From NCBI RefSeq assembly GCF_001704615.3, contig NZ_CP029397.2:1116001-1180000 (forward strand): a DNA stretch of 64,000 nucleotides. The letters are read 5' to 3'. The stretch comes from Acinetobacter defluvii (GTDB lineage: Bacteria; Pseudomonadota; Gammaproteobacteria; Pseudomonadales; Moraxellaceae). The notes beneath the pieces were generated by a model, which was not told the origin of the DNA, searched no databases, and saw only the letters and a list, made by a program, of their open reading frames with translations. The translations under genes were made by a program, and so were the position numbers. Shown piece by piece: positions 46,714 through 55,625 of the stretch (within the stretch, counting starts at the first letter, position 1; every line of letters begins with the position of its first letter).

Positions 46714-47655
46714 ATGTTTAAAGGTGTAGCATTATCCGTTTTGGCATCGGTCACTTTTGGCGTTTTATATTTTTATAGTCAATTGCTACATGTTTTTGAT
46801 AATCAACAAACTTTTGGGTGGCGCATCATTTCAACTTTGCCTTTTTTAACGCTATTTATGTTTTATAGTGGTGATTGGGCACACGTTAAAACTATTTACC
46901 AACGTATTATCGCCAAACCTGCCTTATTGCTTATTTTGATGCTTAGCTCTGCACTTACTTGTTTCCAACTATGGTTGTTTTTATGGGGACCGATGAATGG
47001 ACGAGGACTGCAAGTATCCTTGGGCTATTTTTTATTGCCTTTGTTTTTGGTATTGCTAGGCAGTATTTTCTTCAAAGAAAAGTTATCCAAATTACAGTTG
47101 TTGGCGGTGGGTTGTGCTGTATTTGGCGTTGGGCATGAAATTTGGCGTTTGGGCAGTATTGCATGGGAAACCATGGCAGTAGCTGTGGGTTATGCACTGT
47201 ATTTCCTCATTCGTAAGAAAATTCAAACCGATAACTTGGGTGGTTTTTGGTGGGATCTTCTCATTTGCATGCCAGTCGCGATCTATTTTGTGCAAATGGG
47301 AAATACACCTTTTGCCTTGTTTATGGAGAATGGCTATTTATGGTTGGTGGTTGCAGGACTTGGTTTACTCAGTGCAATAGGTTTAGGCAGTTATATTTTA
47401 GCAAGTCGCTATTTACCCTTGATACTTTTTGGTTTGTTGAGTTATTTAGAACCTGTACTTTTGGCATTGGCATCTTTGGCATTGGGGGAAAATATTACTC
47501 CAGATGAATGGCTGACTTATATTCCGATTTGGTGTGCAGTGGGAATTTTGGTCATTGAAGGCAGTTTACATTTGTATGCACAAAAGCGTAATGCACAGAA
47601 TCTCATCAGAAATGTAGAGAATGTACAACAACGTATCGAAAAAAATAAATCCTAA
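46714..47655 (+). CDS. rarD: RarD-type EamA transporter
   Basis: 313 residues with about ten membrane spans in two EamA repeats. The pattern FGVLYFYSQLL at the start, LWGPMNGRGLQVSLGYFLLPL (about 90-110) and the late PLILFGLLSYLEPVLL match RarD proteins. The substrate is not known; the name comes from a chloramphenicol-sensitivity phenotype. A ribosome site GAGGTGA precedes the ATG. It follows the lipocalin gene by 90 bases with no clear terminator between, so weak coupling is possible. The last 25 residues are polar. Confidence 0.85.
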   Translation: MFKGVALSVLASVTFGVLYFYSQLLHVFDNQQTFGWRIISTLPFLTLFMFYSGDWAHVKTIYQRIIAKPALLLILMLSSALTCFQLWLFLWGPMNGRGLQVSLGYFLLPLFLVLLGSIFFKEKLSKLQLLAVGCAVFGVGHEIWRLGSIAWETMAVAVGYALYFLIRKKIQTDNLGGFWWDLLICMPVAIYFVQMGNTPFALFMENGYLWLVVAGLGLLSAIGLGSYILASRYLPLILFGLLSYLEPVLLALASLALGENITPDEWLTYIPIWCAVGILVIEGSLHLYAQKRNAQNLIRNVENVQQRIEKNKS

Positions 47656-47866
47656 ATCTGCATGTAAAACAGATTTTAAATATGTGGTTTGGTGATTAAG
47701 ATTAGAAATAATCAGAATAATTATGACTATTTTGTAATTTTATAATGAATATACAACAAAAAGTACTTTGCTGGCTCAGCTTTCGATTCATTCTTAGAGA
47801 GAATTCCATTACAATATTGGGGTTTTTAAACTAAGTCTAGATATACATAAAATAGAGGACGTATCT

Positions 47867-49324
47867 GTGAGCAAAGACACTATCATCGCCCTACACGCAG
47901 AGCATCAAGGTCGTTGGAAAAACCGTGAAGAAATCGCGGAACGTATGATTGCTTTAATCGGACAATTATACCGTGAAAAAAATATTGTCACTTCTGTTTA
48001 CGGTCGTTCTTTAGTGAACCGTTCGGTGATTCAAATCTTAAAAACACATCGCCGTACACGTGTATTAGATGTTGAACTTTCTGTTGTTCATACTTTCCCT
48101 ATTTTAGAAGCTTTAGCGAAAATAGAAAATATCGGTTCTGCTGAAGTAGACTTAGGTAAACTTGCAGTTGAGTTTAAAGAAAAAGGTGGCGATGTTGATG
48201 CATTTGTTGCAAATGCAGTGCAATCTTTGACAGGCAATGCTGCATCTGTAGAGCCTAAAGACGTTGTACTATATGGTTTTGGTCGTATTGGTCGTATCCT
48301 TGCACGTTTAATCATTAGCCAATCTGGTTTGGGTCGTGGTTTAAACTTAAAAGCGATCGTGGTTCGTAAATCATCTGATGGTGACTTAGAAAAGCGTGCG
48401 TCTTTATTACGCCGTGACTCTATTCATGGTCCATTTGCAGGAACGATTTCTGTAGATGAAGAAAATGAAGCAATCATTGCAAATGGTAACTTTATCAAAG
48501 TGATCTATGCATCTAGCCCTGCTGAAGTAGACTACACAGCATATGGTATCGAAAATGCATTAGTGATTGATAATACAGGTAAATGGCGTGACAATGACGG
48601 TCTTGCACAACATTTACAATGCCCAGGCGCTGCACGTGTAATCTTGACTGCACCTGGTAAAGGTGACATGAAGAACGTTGTATTTGGTGTGAACCAAGCT
48701 GACATTTTAGCTGAAGATAAAATCATCTCTGCTGCAAGCTGTACAACCAATGCTATTACACCAACTTTAAAAGTATTGCATGACAAATATACGGTGATTA
48801 ATGGTCATGTTGAAACTGTTCACTCATTCACCAATGACCAGAACTTAATCGACAACTATCATAAAGCTGATCGTCGTGGTCGTGCTGCAACATTAAACAT
48901 GGTGATTACTGAAACGGGTGCTGCAAAAGCAGTTGCAAAAGCATTGCCTGCACTTCAAGGTAAATTGACTGGTAACTCTGTACGTGTGCCTACACCTAAC
49001 GTTTCGCTTGCGATTTTAAACTTAACTTTAGATAAAGAAGTTGATCGTGAAGAAGTGAATGAATACATTCGTCAAATTTCAATCAATTCAAATCTTCAAG
49101 GTCAGATTGGTTATACAAATTCGACTGAAGTTGTATCGTCTGACTTTATCGGTTCACGCACTGCGGGCGTATTTGATGCTCAAGCAACAATTACGTCGGG
49201 TAACCGTTTAACTGCATACATCTGGTACGATAACGAAGTGGGTTATAGCTGCCAAGTATTGCGTATCGCTGAACAAATGGGCGGCGTAAGCTATCCAAAA
49301 GTGCCTGCTGAAACCACTGCTTAA
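47867..49324 (+). CDS. gap: Glyceraldehyde-3-phosphate dehydrogenase, long form
   Basis: 485 residues, of the long Pseudomonas/Acinetobacter type with an N-terminal extension of about 130 residues before the NAD-binding domain. GFGRIGRILARLI (about 137-149) binds NAD. The catalytic Cys is in SAASCTTNAITP, and the phosphate-binding and C-terminal segments (WYDNEVGYSCQV) are complete. These long enzymes mainly serve gluconeogenesis, which suits an organism lacking full glycolysis. GTG start with GAGG at good spacing. It ends at a strong terminator. Confidence 0.93.
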   Translation: MSKDTIIALHAEHQGRWKNREEIAERMIALIGQLYREKNIVTSVYGRSLVNRSVIQILKTHRRTRVLDVELSVVHTFPILEALAKIENIGSAEVDLGKLAVEFKEKGGDVDAFVANAVQSLTGNAASVEPKDVVLYGFGRIGRILARLIISQSGLGRGLNLKAIVVRKSSDGDLEKRASLLRRDSIHGPFAGTISVDEENEAIIANGNFIKVIYASSPAEVDYTAYGIENALVIDNTGKWRDNDGLAQHLQCPGAARVILTAPGKGDMKNVVFGVNQADILAEDKIISAASCTTNAITPTLKVLHDKYTVINGHVETVHSFTNDQNLIDNYHKADRRGRAATLNMVITETGAAKAVAKALPALQGKLTGNSVRVPTPNVSLAILNLTLDKEVDREEVNEYIRQISINSNLQGQIGYTNSTEVVSSDFIGSRTAGVFDAQATITSGNRLTAYIWYDNEVGYSCQVLRIAEQMGGVSYPKVPAETTA

Positions 49325-49342
49325 TTTGTAAATCAGTTATAA

Positions 49343-49369
49343 AAAGAGCCTCAATTGAGGCTCTTTTTT
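49343..49369 (+). terminator. Intrinsic terminator of gap
   Basis: The perfect stem AAAGAGCCTC/GAGGCTCTTT with loop AATT is followed by T. Confidence 0.92.
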
Positions 49370-49633
49370 AATTGGCAGGATGTTTATAAAATACTATAAG
49401 CGATTTAAATTAAAGTATTATACAAATGAAGAATAAGAAAACTGTATTATTGCAAGTGATCTACTGCAATATACTGAAAATAGAATAGCCATCCATTTTT
49501 GATAAAAAATGAATCAATGTGGCGCAAAGTTTGAAAAAAGTAGACAGTTGTCGAACATAAATATACGTTAAGAGTGTCACATTAAGGTTAGAATAGGTGC
49601 ATTAAAACAAGTAGATAAGCTAAGGATAGTACA

Positions 49634-50371
49634 TTGCAATTTAAGAAATTAGTGATTGGTTTATGCTTTATCATTTTTGCAGCAATTTGTGGTGTACTGA
49701 TTGCGATATGGGTATTTAAACATTTTAATATTTACATACCGCTTGAAAATCAATCTGTGAGCATTGATTTAAAAGAACCTTTACAAGCGAAAGTAAAAAT
49801 CCATGAAGCTTTAGATGTTGATGTGACAGGGCGTGTCAATGCTGAGATTCCAATTCATGAAAATCTGAATTTACCCATAACTCAAGCACTTACTCCACGT
49901 GTATACTTTGATAATCTCGTTCCAATTCAGACTGTTATCCCAGTACAAGAAGTTTTGAAAGTCGATCAGAATATGCCGATTGATACCAAAGTTCAAGTGA
50001 GGGTAATGGGCAAAGATATTACCTTACCGTTGAAAGGTATTATTCCGATTAAAATGGAAGTGCCGATAAACTTACAAGTTCCATTAAATCAACGTGTTCA
50101 CTTAAAATTTGATGCACCTGTTAGAGCCGTACTTAAAGAAAATTTAAGAATTCCCTTAAATGCGACTTTAAAAACCAATATTCCAATTCAAGGGCATCTA
50201 AATGTACCAATTAAATCTAGTTTGGATGCAACAGTCGATGTGAAAAATACGCTACCAGTGAAAATTCAAAAAGGTGATTTAAAAATCCCATTGAATAGCA
50301 TTAAGTTGTCTAAAAGCGATACTGAAATCCAAGATCAAACGAGCTCTACACCTCAGAAAGTGAAGGAGTAA
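49634..50371 (+). CDS. Membrane-anchored protein built of hydrophobic-Pro-hydrophobic repeats, copy 1
   Basis: 245 residues from a TTG with a TAAGGATAG ribosome site. One N-terminal membrane helix (about 6-29) is followed by an extracytoplasmic region of 215 residues. About fifteen short units of the form [IVLM]-P-[ILV] alternate with charged or polar residues (for example IPIHENLNLPI, GIIPIKMEVPI and IPLNATLKTNIPI). There is no Cys and little Gly, and the period is about 8-16 residues, suggesting an extended beta-strand array. The last 25 residues are Ser/Thr/Lys-rich. The next gene encodes a relative four bases downstream. The family is not recognised. Confidence 0.75.
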   Translation: MQFKKLVIGLCFIIFAAICGVLIAIWVFKHFNIYIPLENQSVSIDLKEPLQAKVKIHEALDVDVTGRVNAEIPIHENLNLPITQALTPRVYFDNLVPIQTVIPVQEVLKVDQNMPIDTKVQVRVMGKDITLPLKGIIPIKMEVPINLQVPLNQRVHLKFDAPVRAVLKENLRIPLNATLKTNIPIQGHLNVPIKSSLDATVDVKNTLPVKIQKGDLKIPLNSIKLSKSDTEIQDQTSSTPQKVKE

Positions 50372-50375
50372 GGCG

Positions 50376-51056
50376 ATGGCTGTCTTTCATTCTGTTAGAA
50401 ATTTAATGATTAGCTTTATTGTGGTTGTTTTATTGGTTGCGGTTTTGTTTTGGCTTTATTTGAATGTTCAAGCATCCATGCAAGTTTCCGCACAAAATGC
50501 CGAGATACAGTTGTCAGATTCTCTACCAACTCAAATCCATGTAGGGAACTATTTGGAAACACAAGCAATCGGAAGTCTAGATACTGAGTTGAATATCGAA
50601 CGTAAATTAAATCTGCCTTTAAAAGGGCGTTATCCTGCTGATTTGGCTTTTGTTGTAGAAACACCCATTTCTGTAGATATTGACTATCAGACCAGTATTA
50701 AAATTAACACCATCATGCCATTGGATGCCGATACAGACCTAATTTATAAGAATAAATTACTACCAAAGTTTCCAATAAAAGTTGATATTCCTGTGCAACT
50801 GGATGTGCCATTTCATTTAAAACGTACCTATCAATTGCCGATTAAAATTATGTTTAGTGGTCCTGTGCAATTTGAATTTGATGATATGTTGAATCTATAT
50901 GTAAAGCATACATTTAGACCAACATTGAATCTTAATGATCCAATGACCATGAAAAAGATTACCAAGTTTAATGCCACAATGTACAACCGTGAGCGTCAAT
51001 CATTAGCAGATTTAGGTTTACAGATTGATTTACCTATCAAAAATATACATCCTTAA
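50376..51056 (+). CDS. Membrane-anchored protein of the same repeat type, copy 2
   Basis: 226 residues. Same plan as the preceding protein: an N-terminal helix (about 9-32), then NAEIQLSDSLPTQIHV and repeated units such as LNLPLKGRYPADL, FPIKVDIPVQLDVPF and YQLPIKIMF, ending IDLPIKNIHP. The two overlap in design but not closely in sequence, so they look like an old duplication kept as a pair. The four-base spacing with AAGGAG inside the end of the upstream gene shows translational coupling. An envelope role in a two-component assembly is inferred; no function is known to me. Confidence 0.75.
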   Translation: MAVFHSVRNLMISFIVVVLLVAVLFWLYLNVQASMQVSAQNAEIQLSDSLPTQIHVGNYLETQAIGSLDTELNIERKLNLPLKGRYPADLAFVVETPISVDIDYQTSIKINTIMPLDADTDLIYKNKLLPKFPIKVDIPVQLDVPFHLKRTYQLPIKIMFSGPVQFEFDDMLNLYVKHTFRPTLNLNDPMTMKKITKFNATMYNRERQSLADLGLQIDLPIKNIHP

Positions 51057-51276
51057 TTGAATAAGAATCATGTAAACAATTACGAGTCAAAATGCTTAAA
51101 CTTGCTCTTAAGTGGTTAAGTTTTTAGCCTCAAAGAAATGTCTTAATCATGGCTTTATTATAGATTACTACGATTGGTTGTATATTTTTTATACTTAGTG
51201 CTATGATATTAAAATCAATACTAACAAATTGTAAGTATATAGCTAGAAGTTAGCTATTTACGGAAGAGAGATTTTG

Positions 51277-51654
51277 ATGAGTACATATGCAACCAGTAAG
51301 TTAATCGGGCAAGTTTTGTCGAGTGAATGTCCTTCACGGCAAATATTAGAACATATTACGAGTAAGTGGGCGGTATTGATTCTAAAAAGTTTAAGCGAAG
51401 GAGTATTGCGTTTTAGTGAATTGCAACAAAAAATTGAAGGTGTGAGTGAAAAAATGTTGGCGCAAACTCTAAAAACATTAGAACAAGATGGTTTTATTTT
51501 AAGAACAGTCTATCCTGAAGTTCCGCCAAAGGTTGAATATCAATTAACTTTTTTAGGTGCACAAGCGGCTGAAAAATTGAATTATTTAATTACTTGGATT
51601 GAGCGTAGTTTGCCTGAGATTTTAGAGAATAAACAAAATATTGTAAAAGTTTAA
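51277..51654 (+). CDS. HxlR-family transcriptional regulator
   Basis: 125 residues from the ATG at 51277 (an in-frame TTG directly precedes it); GGAAGAGAG gives the ribosome site. The winged-helix pattern is typical of HxlR: CPSRQILEHITSKWAVLILKSL, RFSELQQKIEGVSEKMLAQTLKTLEQDGFI and PPKVEYQLTFLG. A conserved Cys at about residue 16 (SSECPSRQ) is the redox- or aldehyde-sensing cysteine in relatives such as QorR and YodB. The target is unknown; these proteins often regulate a divergent gene, but none is divergent here. Confidence 0.85.
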   Translation: MSTYATSKLIGQVLSSECPSRQILEHITSKWAVLILKSLSEGVLRFSELQQKIEGVSEKMLAQTLKTLEQDGFILRTVYPEVPPKVEYQLTFLGAQAAEKLNYLITWIERSLPEILENKQNIVKV

Positions 51655-51677
51655 AAATATTGAACAGATCTAAGTCT

Positions 51678-52268
51678 TTATTTTTTGAAAGATCGGACAG
51701 CATTTCCTCTTTCAACGAGCGCATGTTGTAAATGCTGTGTTTGTTTCTGAGTTTCTTTTGCATTTTCTGCGTGTTGCTGAAGTTTAAGGGTAATTAATTC
51801 TTTCGCTAAGCGTTTATTAGCATGTTGACTGCGCTCAGACATGACTTTAACACTAATCCCTGATGCGATATGCGTTGCATGAATCGCAGAATCTGTTGTA
51901 TTAACATGTTGTCCCCCTGCACCCGATGCACGACATGCTTGAAAAATAATTGTGTCATCATGGGGAAGTTGCGCTATTTGTTGACATTGCGTCACCCCCA
52001 CAAACCAGTTTTTACGTTTGTGATTGGGGCGGATTTTACTTTGAAACGTCCATTGAATTGTGCCTAGCCAAGTATTTAACCAAACTTGTGCATCCTCAGC
52101 AACATTACATAAAATAGAAGAATAGCCATAGTGCGTTGCATTCGATTCAATAATTTCTAAATTGATTTGCTGAGTTTTGGCTTCTTTTTGCATTTCTTGT
52201 AGCGTGTATTTTACAGCGAGTTCACATTCAGCAGGGCCAAGCGCTGCACTGATTTGTAGTAGAGGCAA
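51678..52268 (-). CDS. prfH: Release-factor homologue PrfH
   Basis: 196 residues from a TTG with AAGGA eight bases upstream. It starts [16 protein letters not shown] and contains [15 protein letters not shown] and [10 protein letters not shown], which are hallmarks of PrfH. The catalytic GGQ is in [11 protein letters not shown] (118-120), followed by a basic C-terminal tail. There is no stop-codon-reading domain. In E. coli, PrfH releases peptides from ribosomes whose 16S rRNA has been cut in the decoding centre, so that the partner ligase RtcB2 can repair it. The partner gene is normally adjacent but is not present here on either side. Confidence 0.9.
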   Translation of the reverse strand: MPLLQISAALGPAECELAVKYTLQEMQKEAKTQQINLEIIESNATHYGYSSILCNVAEDAQVWLNTWLGTIQWTFQSKIRPNHKRKNWFVGVTQCQQIAQLPHDDTIIFQACRASGAGGQHVNTTDSAIHATHIASGISVKVMSERSQHANKRLAKELITLKLQQHAENAKETQKQTQHLQHALVERGNAVRSFKK

Positions 52269-52682
52269 ATATATTTTCCTTGCTATAGCGGGGATCTTTA
52301 TTTTCTAGTTTTAAATTTCAGTAGATTGAAATTATATGAAACTTTATCTTTGCAAAGTATATCGTTAAATTTGACTCACTTCAAATATGCTTCAGTTAAT
52401 GATTTAAAGTAACTTACTTTTATTAAAGCATTAAAAATTGATTGTGTATCACATTAAAATGACATCTTAAACTGGTGCAGGATTCACTTAGTCAATGGAT
52501 TTGATTTTTTATTGTCCAAAAGCTGCATGTGAATTGCGGTGTTTGGAAATTGTCCCATAATTTTATTCATGATTATCTATAGACATCTTAAGAAATGTTC
52601 AATGAGTGAACTTTCAAAACAAAAATGTAAAAGTTCTCAGCAAAACATGAATGTTTGTATGCAGAATAGAGGATGAATTGTC
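52269..52682. other. Divergent intergenic region, prfH / acyl-CoA synthetase
   Basis: About 410 AT-rich bases. I looked for a remnant of rtcB on either strand and saw none; all frames are broken by stops. It presumably holds promoters for both flanking genes, with GAGGATGAATTGTC before the synthetase ATG. Confidence 0.5.
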
Positions 52683-54329
52683 ATGAAGACGTTAGAGCAA
52701 GCACATCAAGAATTTGATTTTGAAAAATTGATCGCTGAACAATTGGTTGGCACAGTTGATGCGATCAATGCATATAACGAGTGTTGTGGGCGTTATGTTG
52801 GGCAAAACAAAGTTGCTTTGATTTGGCAAGGGAAAAATGCTGAGTCAGAACAATGGACATTTGAGCAACTTGCTGACGCTTCAGGAAAATTAGCCAATTA
52901 CTTTAGCAGTATTGGCATTCAAACTGGCGACTGCATCGCAGGATTATTGCCACGCACACCTGAATTACTCATCACGATTTTAGCAACTTGGCGTATCGGG
53001 GCGATTTATCAGCCCTTATTTACGGCTTTTGAATCCAAAGCGATTGAACATCGTCTTGAAACCGCAAATACTCAATTGGTCGTGACCAATCAAGAACAAC
53101 GAGTCAAACTCAATAATATCGAAGTTCATCGTATTTTAACGGTTTATCAGAATGCGGATGAGAAAAAACTAGACCCTGATTTTTGGCAAGAACTAGAAAA
53201 GCAATCTGAACAATGTACGTCAGTCTCGCTGACTTTTGCTGATGATTTTTTAATGATGTTTACTTCAGGCACGACAGGTTTAGCAAAATCAGTACCTGTA
53301 CCCTTAAAAGCTGTAGTGGCATTTAAAGAATATATGCGTCATGTGGTGGGACTAACTGAACAGGATTCATTTTGGAATTTGGCAGACCCAGGTTGGGCGT
53401 ATGGTTTGTATTATGGTATTGCAGGTCCATTAGCTTTAGGGCATAGCATCATTATGGATGAGCGTGCATTTAGCGTAGATCATGCTCTTGAGATCATTAA
53501 AAAGTATAAAGTGAGTAATCTGACAGGATCACCAACCGCATTTCGTATGTTCTTTGGCTTTAAAGAAAAATTTGATGATTCGATTAAAACACATTTACGA
53601 GTCGTCAGTAGTGCAGGTGAACCCTTAACGCCAGAAGTCATTCATTGGTTTAAACACGATTTAAATGTCAATATTTTTGATCAATATGGACAAACTGAAC
53701 TTGGGATGGTGATTGGCAACCATCATGCGCTTGCTCATCCGATTAAAGTGGGTTCAGCAGGTTTTGCAAACCCTGGGCATCGTTTTGCAGTGTTAAACCA
53801 AAATTACGAAGAAGTTGAACGTGGTGGTATTGGAACATTGGCGATAGATTTTTCACAATCTCCTTTAACCTGGTTTAAAGGTTATGGGGGGCATAATCGT
53901 AAGTCATTTGTAGGAAATTACTATTTAACAGGAGATACCGTTAAGCTCAATGAATTTGGTGGGGTAGACTTTGTTGGTCGTGCTGACGATGTGATTACAA
54001 CGTCAGGCTATCGGGTTGGACCTTTTGATGTTGAAAGTACACTTTTAGAATGTGCTGAAGTGTTAGAGTCTGCTGTCATTGGAAAGCCTGACCCAGAACG
54101 CACAGAGATTGTAAAAGCATTTGTGGTACTTAAACCGCAAGCTTCGGCATCAGAAGCTGTGGCAACTCGTTTACAAGAATATGTTCGTTCTCGTTTATCG
54201 AAGCATTCATACCCAAGAGAAATTGAGTTTGTTGAGTATTTACCCAAAACGTCAAGTGGGAAAATCCAGCGTAATTTATTAAAACAGCAGGAAATCGCAA
54301 AATTACAAGGTATCCAACAAGCGGTTTAA
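52683..54329 (+). CDS. Acyl-CoA/acetyl-CoA synthetase family (AMP-forming)
   Basis: 548 residues of the ANL superfamily. The P-loop-like motif MFTSGTTGLAKSVPVP (about 195-210) binds ATP, the adenylation motif is IFDQYGQTELGM, the hinge is ADDVITTSGYRVGPFDVES and the catalytic Lys is in KTSSGKIQRNLL. It lacks the ACS N-terminal domain of classical acetyl-CoA synthetase (about 650 residues). Closest in look to medium-chain or small-acid synthetases such as those for propionate, butyrate or methacrylate. It is monocistronic with a terminator. The true acid substrate cannot be read from the sequence. Confidence 0.88.
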   Translation: MKTLEQAHQEFDFEKLIAEQLVGTVDAINAYNECCGRYVGQNKVALIWQGKNAESEQWTFEQLADASGKLANYFSSIGIQTGDCIAGLLPRTPELLITILATWRIGAIYQPLFTAFESKAIEHRLETANTQLVVTNQEQRVKLNNIEVHRILTVYQNADEKKLDPDFWQELEKQSEQCTSVSLTFADDFLMMFTSGTTGLAKSVPVPLKAVVAFKEYMRHVVGLTEQDSFWNLADPGWAYGLYYGIAGPLALGHSIIMDERAFSVDHALEIIKKYKVSNLTGSPTAFRMFFGFKEKFDDSIKTHLRVVSSAGEPLTPEVIHWFKHDLNVNIFDQYGQTELGMVIGNHHALAHPIKVGSAGFANPGHRFAVLNQNYEEVERGGIGTLAIDFSQSPLTWFKGYGGHNRKSFVGNYYLTGDTVKLNEFGGVDFVGRADDVITTSGYRVGPFDVESTLLECAEVLESAVIGKPDPERTEIVKAFVVLKPQASASEAVATRLQEYVRSRLSKHSYPREIEFVEYLPKTSSGKIQRNLLKQQEIAKLQGIQQAV

Positions 54330-54350
54330 TTGATTGCAGTCTGTCTCTTT

Positions 54351-54374
54351 GCACCCGAAAGGGTGCTTTTTTTC
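54351..54374 (+). terminator. Intrinsic terminator of the acyl-CoA synthetase gene
   Basis: The stem GCACCC/GGGTGC with a GAAA tetraloop is followed by T. Confidence 0.92.
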
Positions 54375-54775
54375 AGAGAATACTTAAAACTTAACAAAAT
54401 CTTTGACTTAATTTTAAAATTAATGTGGAAATTGCAAACCACATTTTACACATTCAGCAATGTGTAGATGTTGTATTTCGTACTCAACAAAATGATGTTT
54501 ACAGAATAATTGTTTAAATGCTTTAAACACTTGCCATTTACTCCCAACTAAAAGATAAAAAGACCCTAAGCCTATTTAAGAGTTAAATAAGCTGAATGCG
54601 GCTTGATTGAATGATGTTACTATACAATAAATTAAAAATGTTTTCAAATTTCAATAATTTAAATTTACTATTATGGCTTTTAACTATTTTTCACGGCATA
54701 TCTAAAGTTAAGTCTCCATCGCGGTTAAGATCAACTATAATATTTATGAAGTTATACAGATTACTTGGATAGGAA
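54375..54775. other. Intergenic region without a gene
   Basis: About 400 AT-rich bases; no ORF or RNA structure that I can support. The promoter of the ThiF/MoeB-like gene should lie here. Confidence 0.4.
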
Positions 54776-55573
54776 ATGCTTGTGACAACAGCACCTGCAC
54801 TAGATTTAGAGCTGAATGATGCAGAAATGCAGCTTTACTCACGTCAAATTTTGCTTGATGGTTGGGATATTGAAGCGCAAGAAAAATTGAAGTTAGCCAA
54901 TATCTTGATCGTTGGTTGTGGTGGGATTGGTTGCACAACCGCTGAATTACTTGCACGTGCTGGTGTGGGTAAGATTACACTTATAGATGCAGATACAGTT
55001 GAAATCAGTAATTTACAAAGACAAATTGCTTATACAGCACAGGATATTGGTTTTTATAAAGCTGAAATATTAGCGAAAAGGTTACGTCTGATTAATCCAT
55101 TTTTACAAGTTGAAAGTTTGACAGAAAAACTAGATGAGCAAAATGCCCAATACTTGATTGCACAACAAGATTTGGTTTTAGATGGTTGTGATAATTTCTC
55201 AACACGATATTTGGTCAATCAATCCTGTACGCAAAATCATGTTGCCTTAATCAGTGCATCGGCGATCGGTTTTCAAGGACAACTGTTTATGGTAGCAGAA
55301 CATTCAGCATGTTATGAATGTCTATTCCCTAAAGAAAATCATGAGAATGAAAGTTTACGTTGTGCGGATTCTGGGGTGCTAGCAACCACACCCAATGTGA
55401 TGGCGAGTTTGCAAGCACATCATGCTTTATTATATTTAGGTTTAAATCAGATGGCTTTAAAACAAAAATTACTTATTTGGGATGGCTTAACAATGAAACA
55501 ACGAATTTTAGCCTTTGAAAAAGATCAAGATTGTGCAAACTGTCAGGCAAGTCATACAGCAAGGAGTATATAA
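54776..55573 (+). CDS. ThiF/MoeB/HesA-family ubiquitin-like activating enzyme
   Basis: 265 residues of the E1-like adenylyltransferase fold. The nucleotide loop is VGCGGIGCTTAELLARAGVG (about 47-66), followed by LIDADTVEISNLQRQIAY, the ATP-binding Asp and Arg and the dinucleotide site. Two CxxC pairs, CYECLFP (about 183) and CANC near the end, form the zinc site of MoeB and ThiF. These enzymes adenylate the C-terminal Gly-Gly of MoaD or ThiS. Neither partner is in the window, so the choice is open; no rhodanese domain is attached. A GGATAGG ribosome site supports the ATG. Confidence 0.85.
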   Translation: MLVTTAPALDLELNDAEMQLYSRQILLDGWDIEAQEKLKLANILIVGCGGIGCTTAELLARAGVGKITLIDADTVEISNLQRQIAYTAQDIGFYKAEILAKRLRLINPFLQVESLTEKLDEQNAQYLIAQQDLVLDGCDNFSTRYLVNQSCTQNHVALISASAIGFQGQLFMVAEHSACYECLFPKENHENESLRCADSGVLATTPNVMASLQAHHALLYLGLNQMALKQKLLIWDGLTMKQRILAFEKDQDCANCQASHTARSI

Positions 55574-55625
55574 TTTGCTAAACTTGGCTTAATTTATTGC
55601 TATTAATTACTTTGTATTTGACATC

